This document shows, one piece after another, positions 1 to 5,984 of a DNA stretch of 11,959 bases (its first letter is position 1; each line of letters begins with the position of its first letter). Made by a program: the position numbers and the translations under genes. The notes under the pieces were generated by a model. It ran no database searches. It saw only the letters and a list, made by a program, of their open reading frames with translations, and was not told where the DNA came from. This DNA comes from JBGSLA01 sp965602785 (lineage in GTDB: Bacteria; Desulfobacterota; Desulfobaccia; Desulfobaccales; 0-14-0-80-60-11), in assembly GCA_965602785.1 (NCBI GenBank), contig CBFDAH010000083.1, positions 1 to 11,959 on the forward strand. Reading direction: 5' to 3'.

Positions 1-127
1 GTGGGCCGTGATCTTTGCTCTTGATTATCTCAGGGCAATCGCTTCCTCAAACAATTACCTGAAGATTCGTCCCCGCAAGCCCCTCTTGCCTACACAAGCC
101 CACCTGCCAGAAAAGCACACCGGTGCT

Positions 128-883
128 TCAGGCAAACCTGTCGATGGTGTGGTCTTCCTCTGCCTGGGGGGGCTCGTGGTCGTGCTCTGCCATTTGCTGC
201 CGCCAGTGCTCATTGGCCATGCGGCCCAGTTTTTCCCGGGGAGCTAAGTCCTTAATAACAGCCGCCTGGGTGGTGGGCTGGATTTTCCCTTCGAGCACTA
301 CTTCTCTACCGGCCTGGGCTGCAGCCGCCAGCACCTCTTGCACCGGGGAGGCCAACTCGGGGATGGCAAAAAATTCGGACGAGTGACGATAAACTTCCCC
401 CACTAAAAGATTCCCAAAAATCATGCGCAGATTAAGGGAAAGGACATCAAAGTTATGGTGCTCCGGGAAGGCACCCACGCTGATGGCCACCAGGCGCGGG
501 ACTTTCTGGAACCGCCAGGGACGGGTGATGGCGCGGCCGTCGAAAAACGCCGGCTCCAGCATGGGCAAAGTACGTTCAATGAAGGCCTTCATGCGAGCAT
601 TCATGGTGAAATGGTACAGGGGCGTGGCCAGGACTGCCAGGTCGGCTTCGAGAAACCGGCCAAATAATTGTTCCGTCATGTCGTCCTCCAGCACGCAGCG
701 CCCCTTTTGCTTAAGCCAGCACCCAAAACACCCCACGCAATGCTTGATATGATACTTTTTTAAATAATGCGTTTCGGTGGCCGCCCCCGCCTCACGGGCG
801 CCGCTCAGAAAACTTTGCAACATCATCTCTGTCTTGCTGGCTTCCCCGTCCCTGGGGCTGCTATTGAAGGCGACAATCCTCAT
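128..883 (-). CDS. Iron-sulfur flavoprotein-like NAD(P)H/FMN oxidoreductase
   Basis: This 251-residue protein has a flavodoxin-like fold of the NADPH-dependent FMN reductase / Isf type. The N-terminus MRIVAFNSSPRDGEASKT is the FMN phosphate-binding loop after beta-strand 1. A compact cysteine cluster C49-x2-C52-x2-C55-x7-C63 follows, then EDDM; this spacing fits the 4Fe-4S motif of iron-sulfur flavoproteins. ATPLYHFTMNARMKAFIERT (about 86-105) is the second flavin-contact region typical of the family. The start is supported by AGGAG six bases before the ATG. The C-terminal tail (about 215-251) is hydrophilic, rich in E, H and Q, and not recognised. A weak stem (113-118 with 123-128) overlaps the stop codon. 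It is probably a cytoplasmic electron-transfer flavoprotein; its partner and substrate cannot be told. No neighbour is close enough to form an operon within the window. Confidence 0.82.
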   Translation of the reverse strand: MRIVAFNSSPRDGEASKTEMMLQSFLSGAREAGAATETHYLKKYHIKHCVGCFGCWLKQKGRCVLEDDMTEQLFGRFLEADLAVLATPLYHFTMNARMKAFIERTLPMLEPAFFDGRAITRPWRFQKVPRLVAISVGAFPEHHNFDVLSLNLRMIFGNLLVGEVYRHSSEFFAIPELASPVQEVLAAAAQAGREVVLEGKIQPTTQAAVIKDLAPREKLGRMANEHWRQQMAEHDHEPPQAEEDHTIDRFA

Positions 884-1173
884 ACAAAACTCCTGCCATA
901 CTTCCGCCAGTTGCTAGCCGGGATTATGCGGACCTCTTAGCTGCGTTGCTGCCAAACTGCTGCCAGAAAAACCTTTTTCTTAAGTAAGACAGTAAAACCC
1001 GCATTTTTTAAGGCAACCATCAAGTTAGAAGCATGATAATAGAAAATTTTTAAATAATTAATATCGCTTATGCCTTTAGCTCCGGGAAAAAGCTTGGCAG
1101 AGGCAAACCTGGGCTGCTTAAGGGGAGCGAGCCTAAATGCCATCTTCTTCAGGTTTCGCCCCCCTCACCCCAC

Positions 1174-1204
1174 CCCTTTCCCCCCCATCGACGGGGGGAG
1201 AGGG
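1174..1204. repeat. GC-rich palindromic repeat, copy 1
   Basis: A 12-bp stem pairs 1174-1185 (CCCTTTCCCCCC region) with 1193-1204 (GGGGGGAGAGGG), with one G-U pair and a seven-base loop (CATCGAC). Its sequence closely matches the reverse complement of the hairpin at 1252-1276, so the two form a facing pair like bacterial interspersed palindromic units. There is no T-run on either side, so it is not an obvious terminator. Confidence 0.6.
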
Positions 1205-1251
1205 AGACGAGCTTATCGGGAGCCAGGGCTGACTCGGGTTTCTGCCTTTTT

Positions 1252-1276
1252 CCCTCTCCCCCATCGGGGGAAAGGG
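1252..1276. repeat. GC-rich palindromic repeat, copy 2 (inverted)
   Basis: An 11-bp stem pairs CCCTCTCCCCC (1252-1262) with GGGGGAAAGGG (1266-1276), with one C/A mismatch and a three-base ATC loop. Reverse-complemented, it matches copy 1 at 1174-1204 along the stem, ending in the same GGGGGAGAGGG arm. The two hairpins are about 50 bases apart in opposite orientation. Confidence 0.6.
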
Positions 1277-1489
1277 TTCAAAATTATCGGTGACCAAGCC
1301 CATGATTGGCTTGCAGTCCATGTTCCCCGTGCCAGCACCACCCGAAAATGGTGAGATGGGGCAAGAGGAGGGGTCACATGCACCTGAGACCTCCTGGCTT
1401 GGAGCGTAATCTGTTTCTAACCTCTGGCCAACTGGTAAACATTTTCCTTTGAAAAAGTAATTCGGAACAATGGCTTATTGTCATTATCA

Positions 1490-1530
1490 AAATCTTTTAA
1501 AAAAGAAAGGCGAAGCCTGGGCTTCGCCTT
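1490..1530 (-). terminator. Intrinsic terminator of the radical SAM gene
   Basis: A perfect 10-bp stem, AAGGCGAAGC (1507-1516) with GCTTCGCCTT (1521-1530), has a CTGG tetraloop. Read on the minus strand it begins 26 bases after the stop codon and is followed by TTTCTTTTTT, a classic rho-independent arrangement for the gene ending at 1556. Confidence 0.88.
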
Positions 1531-1555
1531 GTCCTTGTTTATTACGAGGATTCTG

Positions 1556-3406
1556 TTAAATCTCTGCGCCCACCTCCCGCAGGGTCTGAAAATAGATACG
1601 ACGGATGCGTTTAGCCCGGCGCTTGAAGCACAGGCCCAGTTGTATGCAGGCGGTGTAAAAGGAGTCCCGGCTGAACTTTAAGGGCAAGAGTTTGCTCCAG
1701 CCCTCCTGGGTGAACTCCTGGGATATATCCCCGACCTTTTGACGGGCGGCCTCGAGATTTTCCCAGATGGGGAGCAGCACCAGGTCCGACTTATCCTGGA
1801 GGCGGGGGATCTCGGCCCGCACCGCGGCCAGGGCGTCTTCTTGCGCCATCTCCGGCTCGTACTCCTGCACCACCTCCACCCCCAGCTTCTCCAAATAGCG
1901 CAGGAGAAACTCCCGGGAAGCGTTTTCCCAGGGGCCGATACGCCAGGCGTCCGCCGGGATGCCCACCCGGGTCACCGGCCCCTTCCTCTTGAGCCAGCGC
2001 CTGAGATTCCGCACCCGGGTGAAGAATTGGTCCTTGAGGGATTGCACGTAGTTGCTCTTATCAAAGCGGGATCGCCACAAAAGGATGCGGCCGTACGCCT
2101 TGAGCTTGACGTAGAACCAATCCCGGGAGATGAGGCGCTTCACCACCGATCGCCAACTGTAAAACTTCTTCATGGCCCGGATGGTTTCTTTCTGGAGCTC
2201 ATAAGGGGTGAACTGGCGGGGCTGGAAAACGATATGGTGCCCGTCGTATTGGCTCCAGTCCCGGCAGATGATGCGGTTCTGCTTCTCCAGCTCCTCGAAT
2301 ACCGGGGTGCCGGGAACCGGCGTGAGAATCAGATATTGGAGGGAGTCCAGGTCGAGCTGGCGGGAGACTTTCACCGTGTCCCGTATGACCTGGTAGTGGT
2401 CCTCCTCGGAGCCGAAGACGAACATGCCGTGGACCCGGATGCCGAAATTGTGAAAGTTGACCACGCACTCCTTGATGCTATCCACATCCTGGGACTTGTT
2501 GTAAGCCTTGAGGGTGGCCGGGTTGATGGACTCCAACCCCACAAAGACGGTGTAGCAGCCGCTGCGGGCCATGAGTTGCAAAAGTTCCGGGTCCCGGGCC
2601 GCCTCCACCCGCACCTGGGCGCTCCACTCGAGCTTGAGGTTTTCCTGCAGGATGCGATCGCAGAGTTCCTTGATGCGCTGACGGTTGGCGGTGAAATTAT
2701 CGTCGCAGAAGAAGATGTGCTTGGCCTGCGAACCGTTGACCTGGATTTCCTCCATGACCCGGTCCACGCAATTGGAACGGTATTTGCGGCCAAAGAGGAG
2801 GATCACCGAGCAGAAGCTGCAGTTGAAGGGGCAGCCCCGGGAGGTGGCGATGGAGACGCAGTGGGCTCCATTGCCTTTCCATCCATGAATCAAACCATAA
2901 TCCGGAATGGGCAGGCTGTCCAGGTCTTCCACAAAGGGCCGCCAGGGATTCTGCCGGACGAGGTCGCCTTCCATGTAGGCCAGATTGTGCACCTGGCCCA
3001 GGTCGCCCCCGCCCTCCAGCATGTGTACCAGTTCCGGTAAGGCTTCGTCCCCTTCGCCACAGATGACGTAATCGGCGTGCTGCAGGCCTTCGCCTGGGAG
3101 AAAGCTCGAGTGGGCTCCACCCAGAACCACGGGGATGCCCTGCTCCCGATAGGAGTCGGCCAGGGAATAGGCCCGGGGCGCGGTGGAGGAAATGCTGGAG
3201 ATACCCACCAGGTCCGGTTGAAAGTCCAGATTACGATAGTCAGGCTGGGCGATCTCCTCCACCACCACCTTGACTTCCACCCCCTGATTCTGAAGAATCG
3301 TCCCCAAGAGGACCGAGCCCAGGCGGGGGATCGCCACCCGGCTGAAGATGTGGGGCCGGGGAGACCGGGGCTCGATGAATAATACCTTTTTTATCGGCCT
3401 AGCCAT
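1556..3406 (-). CDS. B12-binding-domain radical SAM protein
   Basis: This 616-residue protein starts at the ATG at 3406, where AAGGAG lies nine bases upstream; an in-frame start 19 codons earlier has no ribosome site. Residues 5-130 form a Rossmann-like B12-binding domain: IKKVLFIEPRSPRP, IPRLGSVLLGTIL, then GGAHSSFLPGEG (96-107) and DYVICGEGDEALPELV. The cobalamin ligand motif DxHxxG is not visible, as in many BchE-like members. The radical SAM core follows, with the cluster cysteines C192-x3-C196-x2-C199 in SRGCPFNCSFCS and later HIFFCDDNFTAN and FVGLESINP. The roughly 115-residue segment after residue 500 is not recognised. Related enzymes catalyse methylation, cyclisation or ring formation, for example in BchE or hopanoid and tetrapyrrole pathways. 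The substrate cannot be inferred, and the gene appears to be a single-gene transcript with its own promoter and terminator. Confidence 0.88.
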   Translation of the reverse strand: MARPIKKVLFIEPRSPRPHIFSRVAIPRLGSVLLGTILQNQGVEVKVVVEEIAQPDYRNLDFQPDLVGISSISSTAPRAYSLADSYREQGIPVVLGGAHSSFLPGEGLQHADYVICGEGDEALPELVHMLEGGGDLGQVHNLAYMEGDLVRQNPWRPFVEDLDSLPIPDYGLIHGWKGNGAHCVSIATSRGCPFNCSFCSVILLFGRKYRSNCVDRVMEEIQVNGSQAKHIFFCDDNFTANRQRIKELCDRILQENLKLEWSAQVRVEAARDPELLQLMARSGCYTVFVGLESINPATLKAYNKSQDVDSIKECVVNFHNFGIRVHGMFVFGSEEDHYQVIRDTVKVSRQLDLDSLQYLILTPVPGTPVFEELEKQNRIICRDWSQYDGHHIVFQPRQFTPYELQKETIRAMKKFYSWRSVVKRLISRDWFYVKLKAYGRILLWRSRFDKSNYVQSLKDQFFTRVRNLRRWLKRKGPVTRVGIPADAWRIGPWENASREFLLRYLEKLGVEVVQEYEPEMAQEDALAAVRAEIPRLQDKSDLVLLPIWENLEAARQKVGDISQEFTQEGWSKLLPLKFSRDSFYTACIQLGLCFKRRAKRIRRIYFQTLREVGAEI

Positions 3407-3472
3407 TAAACCATGCTCCTTGCGACTCTCAAAAGCCGCGCGAGTGGGAATTCTATCAAGCACTATCTAGAA

Positions 3473-3501
3473 ACTGTAATGAGGAAACGAGCAAATGTCA
3501 A
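3473..3501 (-). promoter_or_regulatory. Sigma70-like promoter of the radical SAM gene
   Basis: On the minus strand a perfect TTGACA (3496-3501) is followed by a 17-base spacer and TACAGT (3473-3478), a 4/6 match to the -10 box. It lies about 67 bases upstream of the ATG at 3406, so it would give a leader of roughly 60 bases. Confidence 0.68.
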
Positions 3502-3627
3502 ATAGTTTGAAGCGCCGGGGGGGCTGGTGGACTCGCCTTACCAATAATCAATAGACCGGCCAGCTCTCAAAAGGTCGGAGAAGGGGGCAGGACAGCAAAG
3601 CTTGTTCGCACTAAGGCCGACAACATC

Positions 3628-3666
3628 GAGGCAGATTCCCAGAAATCGATAATGGGAATCTGCCTC
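3628..3666 (-). terminator. Stem-loop after dsrC
   Basis: A perfect 13-bp stem, GAGGCAGATTCCC (3628-3640) with GGGAATCTGCCTC (3654-3666), has a 13-base loop and begins 39 bases past the dsrC stop. No T-run follows on the minus strand, so it may act as a transcript 3'-end stabiliser or an attenuating hairpin rather than a simple intrinsic terminator. It separates dsrC from the radical SAM promoter. Confidence 0.6.
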
Positions 3667-3705
3667 TGTATTATTTCCAAGGTTGCTGCTGAATAAAGAT
3701 GGCGC

Positions 3706-4023
3706 TTAGACGCAGCCAGTGGGCTTGGGCAGCCCCGCCATTTTACAGGCACCCTTCCCGGGGCCTGAGGGAAACAGCTCATAAATATACTTTAGCTTGA
3801 ACCCAGTCACCTTGGAGAGAATGCGCACCATGGGGGCAATGCCGTTCTTTTTGAAGTAGTCCTGGAGCATGTTGATCACCTTCCAGTGATCATCTACAAG
3901 CTCCTTGATGCCTTCAGTTTCTTTGACGTAGTCAACCCACTCCGTTCCCCACTCGTCCAGGTTGGCCAGGAAGCCGTCCTCGTCAACCTCAAATTTTTTG
4001 CCCATATGTTCCACTACGGCCAT
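3706..4023 (-). CDS. dsrC: DsrC, sulfur-carrier protein of dissimilatory sulfite reduction
   Basis: This 105-residue protein is full length for DsrC. The C-terminal arm GACKMAGLPKPTGCV carries both functional cysteines, C93 and C104, with ten residues between them. That pair separates true DsrC from TusE-like members, which keep only the last cysteine. The body (KFEVDEDGFLANLDEW, DDHWKVINMLQDYF, MVRILSKVTG, YIYELFPSGPGKGACK) is the standard family core. In sulfate reducers DsrC takes sulfur from sulfite at DsrAB as a trisulfide, which DsrMKJOP then reduces in a membrane-linked step. The start is fixed by AAGGAGG ten bases upstream of the ATG. It has its own promoter in the 90-base gap after the CCG Fe-S gene and a strong stem-loop downstream, so it is probably an abundant single-gene transcript, possibly with read-through from the upstream operon. 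No dsrAB is in the window. Confidence 0.97.
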   Translation of the reverse strand: MAVVEHMGKKFEVDEDGFLANLDEWGTEWVDYVKETEGIKELVDDHWKVINMLQDYFKKNGIAPMVRILSKVTGFKLKYIYELFPSGPGKGACKMAGLPKPTGCV

Positions 4024-4065
4024 ATTGAAATATCCTCCTTAAAGATTTATAGGCCAATTTTACAA

Positions 4066-4094
4066 AACCTATGCCATTGTGAAATTTTTGTCAA
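4066..4094 (-). promoter_or_regulatory. Sigma70-like promoter of dsrC
   Basis: On the minus strand TTGACA (4089-4094), a perfect -35 box, is followed by a 17-base spacer and TAGGTT (4066-4071), which keeps the TA...T positions of the -10 box. It lies in the 90-base gap between the Fe-S subunit gene and dsrC. Transcription would begin near 4059, ahead of the AAGGAGG ribosome site at about 4034-4040. Confidence 0.65.
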
Positions 4095-4113
4095 GAGTTA
4101 ATATCGCCCCACC

Positions 4114-5394
4114 TTAAGCTAATAGTTCCAGGAGGTGAACCACTCTGAGGCCCTCGGCCACCCGGTGGAGCTGCATCAGGCAGCCGCTGCAGGAGGTGGC
4201 CAGCACCTTGGCCCCGGTGGCCCGGTAGGCCCCGGCGCGGGCCTGGCCCAGCTCCCGGGAGACCTCAGGGGAGACCACGCCGAAGATGCCCCCCAGGCCG
4301 CAGCAATCCACCTCCCCGGCCTCCCGGGGGGCTTCCCCCGTGGCTGCGGTTAACAACTCCCGGGGCTCAGCATAAATGCCCTGGCCGCGGTGCAGGTGGC
4401 AGGGATCGTGGTATGCCACCCCTTCGGGCCGGGGTCGGGGAGAGGGCTGAAAATGTGCCACCCCCACCAGAAATTCCGTGGCCTCCAACACCTTCCCGGC
4501 CAGACGGGCCGCAGCCTCGGCCTCCGGCTCCCTTTCCAGGACCTGCCCCAAACGTTTCAGCCGGTAGCTGCAGGAGGCGCAGGCAGTGACCACGAAGTCC
4601 ACCGGGAGCCCCTGGAAGGCCTGGACCAGGCGCTTGCCCTGGGCCCGGGACAACTCCACCTCTCCGGCGCTTTCAGCGAGCAAGCCGCAGCAACCCTGGT
4701 CCGGCGGAAACACCACCTCGATCCCTAAACTCTCGCAGACCCTGAAAAAGGCGAGACCGGCCTGGGGGAAGAGGGCCTCAAGGCCGCAGCCGCTGAAAAA
4801 AGCGATTTTCAGAGGGCCGCGTCCCGGAAGAATGGCGGGCGCCTGCCGGCGCAAGGGCATGCGGCTCAGGTTGGGAAACTGACTCAGGGACAGGGAGAGG
4901 CCCGGCCAGAGCCGATAGACCAGGCCGCTTTCCTTCCCCACCCAGTCTTTCAGCCGGTTTAACAAAGGTGCGAAGGGAGCGGCTCCGGGAATAAGGTGGG
5001 GAGCCTGCCAAGAGGCTCGGGCCAGGAGCCAGGCCGGGTGGAAGACATCTCCCAGCCGAGACCGGACCTCGGCTCGAGCCTGCTTCACCATCTCCGGCAC
5101 ATCCAGTCCCACGGCGCACTTCTCGGTACAGGCGCCACACAGGAGGCAGAACTCCATAAAGTCTCGCAACGCCTCCGGGGAGTTCAGTCGACCGGATTGG
5201 AACAGCTCCCACAAGGTGAGCTTGCCCCGGGCCACGGCCCCCTCCCGGCCCGTGACCTTATACAGGGGGCACACCGCCATGCAAGACCCGCAGCGCACAC
5301 AGGAGTCAGGAGAAATAAGGCTGGAGCCCTCCAGGGGCCCGGAAACCACCTCCCCCCCAGGGGTCTCCTGGAGAGAATCGGCCCCCAGGGGCAT
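4114..5394 (-). CDS. glcF: Double-CCG Fe-S oxidoreductase subunit, GlcF-like
   Basis: This 426-residue protein is the electron-transfer partner of the FAD oxidase encoded upstream. Two ferredoxin-type 4Fe-4S motifs come first: C32-x2-C35-x2-C38-x3-C42-P, and C83-x2-C86-x2-C89-x3-C93. Two complete CCG domains follow: C203-x31-CC-x35-C272-x2-C275, and C332-x31-CC-x36-C402-x2-C405. This is the five-cysteine pattern that binds non-cubane clusters in HdrB/HdrD-type heterodisulfide reductases; GlcF and lactate-utilisation proteins share the fold. I chose the ATG at 5394: the frame stays open to 5682, but that extension overlaps the preceding gene and is not Fe-S-like. AGGA lies four bases before the ATG. 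It follows the secreted-protein gene by 31 bases. The substrate (glycolate, D-lactate or another hydroxyacid) is not determined, so the symbol denotes family only. Confidence 0.88.
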   Translation of the reverse strand: MPLGADSLQETPGGEVVSGPLEGSSLISPDSCVRCGSCMAVCPLYKVTGREGAVARGKLTLWELFQSGRLNSPEALRDFMEFCLLCGACTEKCAVGLDVPEMVKQARAEVRSRLGDVFHPAWLLARASWQAPHLIPGAAPFAPLLNRLKDWVGKESGLVYRLWPGLSLSLSQFPNLSRMPLRRQAPAILPGRGPLKIAFFSGCGLEALFPQAGLAFFRVCESLGIEVVFPPDQGCCGLLAESAGEVELSRAQGKRLVQAFQGLPVDFVVTACASCSYRLKRLGQVLEREPEAEAAARLAGKVLEATEFLVGVAHFQPSPRPRPEGVAYHDPCHLHRGQGIYAEPRELLTAATGEAPREAGEVDCCGLGGIFGVVSPEVSRELGQARAGAYRATGAKVLATSCSGCLMQLHRVAEGLRVVHLLELLA

Positions 5395-5425
5395 AGCGTC
5401 CTGGGAGACGCTCTTCACAAGCGGC

Positions 5426-5968
5426 TTATTCAAAAGTGATGCTCCGGAAAACCGGCTCAAAAAACTCCTTATTGGCCTCCTGGAAGCGGTCGGCGTTCGC
5501 ACTAGCGGTAAAACAGAGGCCCTTACCTTTGCGGATGAAAAAGACCTGCCGCATGGTTCTGGCCGTATTGCCTCCCTTATGGAAAATGTGCTCCACGGCC
5601 CGGATCCCTTGATTTTTTCCAATAGTGTTGTATTGCACCGAAACTCTTTTGTAGCCTTCCTGCGGCGATTCTCGGGAATCAAGACTGGACTTCAAATTCT
5701 GCAAGTCTTTTTCTTTGGCGGCGAACACATTCATCATGATAAATTCGCTGGGAATCATCCTATTGGCCAGAAAAAGAATATTGTCTGATTTAAAGGTGAA
5801 GGGGCCGGGATGCTCAGGCGTATACAATTTCATGCCCTTAGGTATGGGAAAGGAAAATCCATATTGTTGATTCGTGTATGTCCGTTCCTCTCCGAGGGAT
5901 GCCTGACACCAGAGAAGTGTTACCGCAACGACTAAAACTGAAACCACTAACAGCGTTTTCCTCATCAT
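5426..5968 (-). CDS. Small secreted protein, possibly DcrB/PsbP-like
   Basis: This 180-residue protein begins with a Sec signal peptide (MMRK followed by a hydrophobic run to about residue 20, then CQASLGEE); cleavage near residue 26 is plausible. The lone cysteine C21 follows W, so it is not a good lipobox. The mature part has YGFSFPIPKGMKL near its start and RQVFFIRKGKGLCFTASA...FFEPVFRSITF at its end. That strand-then-final-helix layout recalls DcrB/PsbP (Mog1-like) domains, a tentative resemblance by eye. AAGGAG stands six bases before the first ATG, and the gap to the upstream FAD oxidase stop is only 16 bases, so it is translationally embedded in the operon. G+C in sampled rows is about 44%, against 70% in a sampled row of the Fe-S gene, which suggests later acquisition. 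Its role in the hydroxyacid dehydrogenase unit is unknown. Confidence 0.8.
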   Translation of the reverse strand: MMRKTLLVVSVLVVAVTLLWCQASLGEERTYTNQQYGFSFPIPKGMKLYTPEHPGPFTFKSDNILFLANRMIPSEFIMMNVFAAKEKDLQNLKSSLDSRESPQEGYKRVSVQYNTIGKNQGIRAVEHIFHKGGNTARTMRQVFFIRKGKGLCFTASANADRFQEANKEFFEPVFRSITFE

Positions 5969-5984
5969 CTCCGGCTCCTTGCCA

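Larger units (their letters stand above)
884..1555. other. Gene-free intergenic region with repeats
   Basis: About 670 bases lie between two minus-strand genes with no convincing coding sequence. Short frames here overlap hairpin repeats and have no ribosome site or family resemblance. The region holds an AT-rich stretch (about 1010-1075), which may be part of the promoter region of the flavoprotein gene although no clear -35/-10 pair was found. It also holds a facing pair of GC-rich hairpins (1174-1276) and the terminator of the radical SAM gene (1490-1530). The part from 1280 to 1480 shows nothing recognisable. Confidence 0.6.

Noticed and set aside
937..1143. 68-residue minus-strand frame upstream of the flavoprotein
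   Set aside because: No ribosome site, no family resemblance, and it runs through AT-rich DNA that is more likely a promoter region.
1070..1354. Overlapping + and - frames through the hairpin repeats
   Set aside because: The translations are proline/glycine/arginine strings produced by the C- and G-runs of the palindromes.
1739..3040. 433-residue + strand frame opposite the radical SAM gene
   Set aside because: It is a GC-rich antisense shadow; the minus strand has clear domains, a promoter, a ribosome site and a terminator.
3567..3782. 71-residue minus-strand frame overlapping the end of dsrC
   Set aside because: It is another frame of dsrC and runs through the downstream stem-loop, with no ribosome site.
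5395..5682. N-terminal extension of 96 residues on the CCG Fe-S protein
   Set aside because: The extension overlaps the secreted-protein gene, which has a signal peptide and its own ribosome site. Its residues are basic and Ser/Arg-rich with no Fe-S character, so it is the antisense-like shadow of that gene in another frame.
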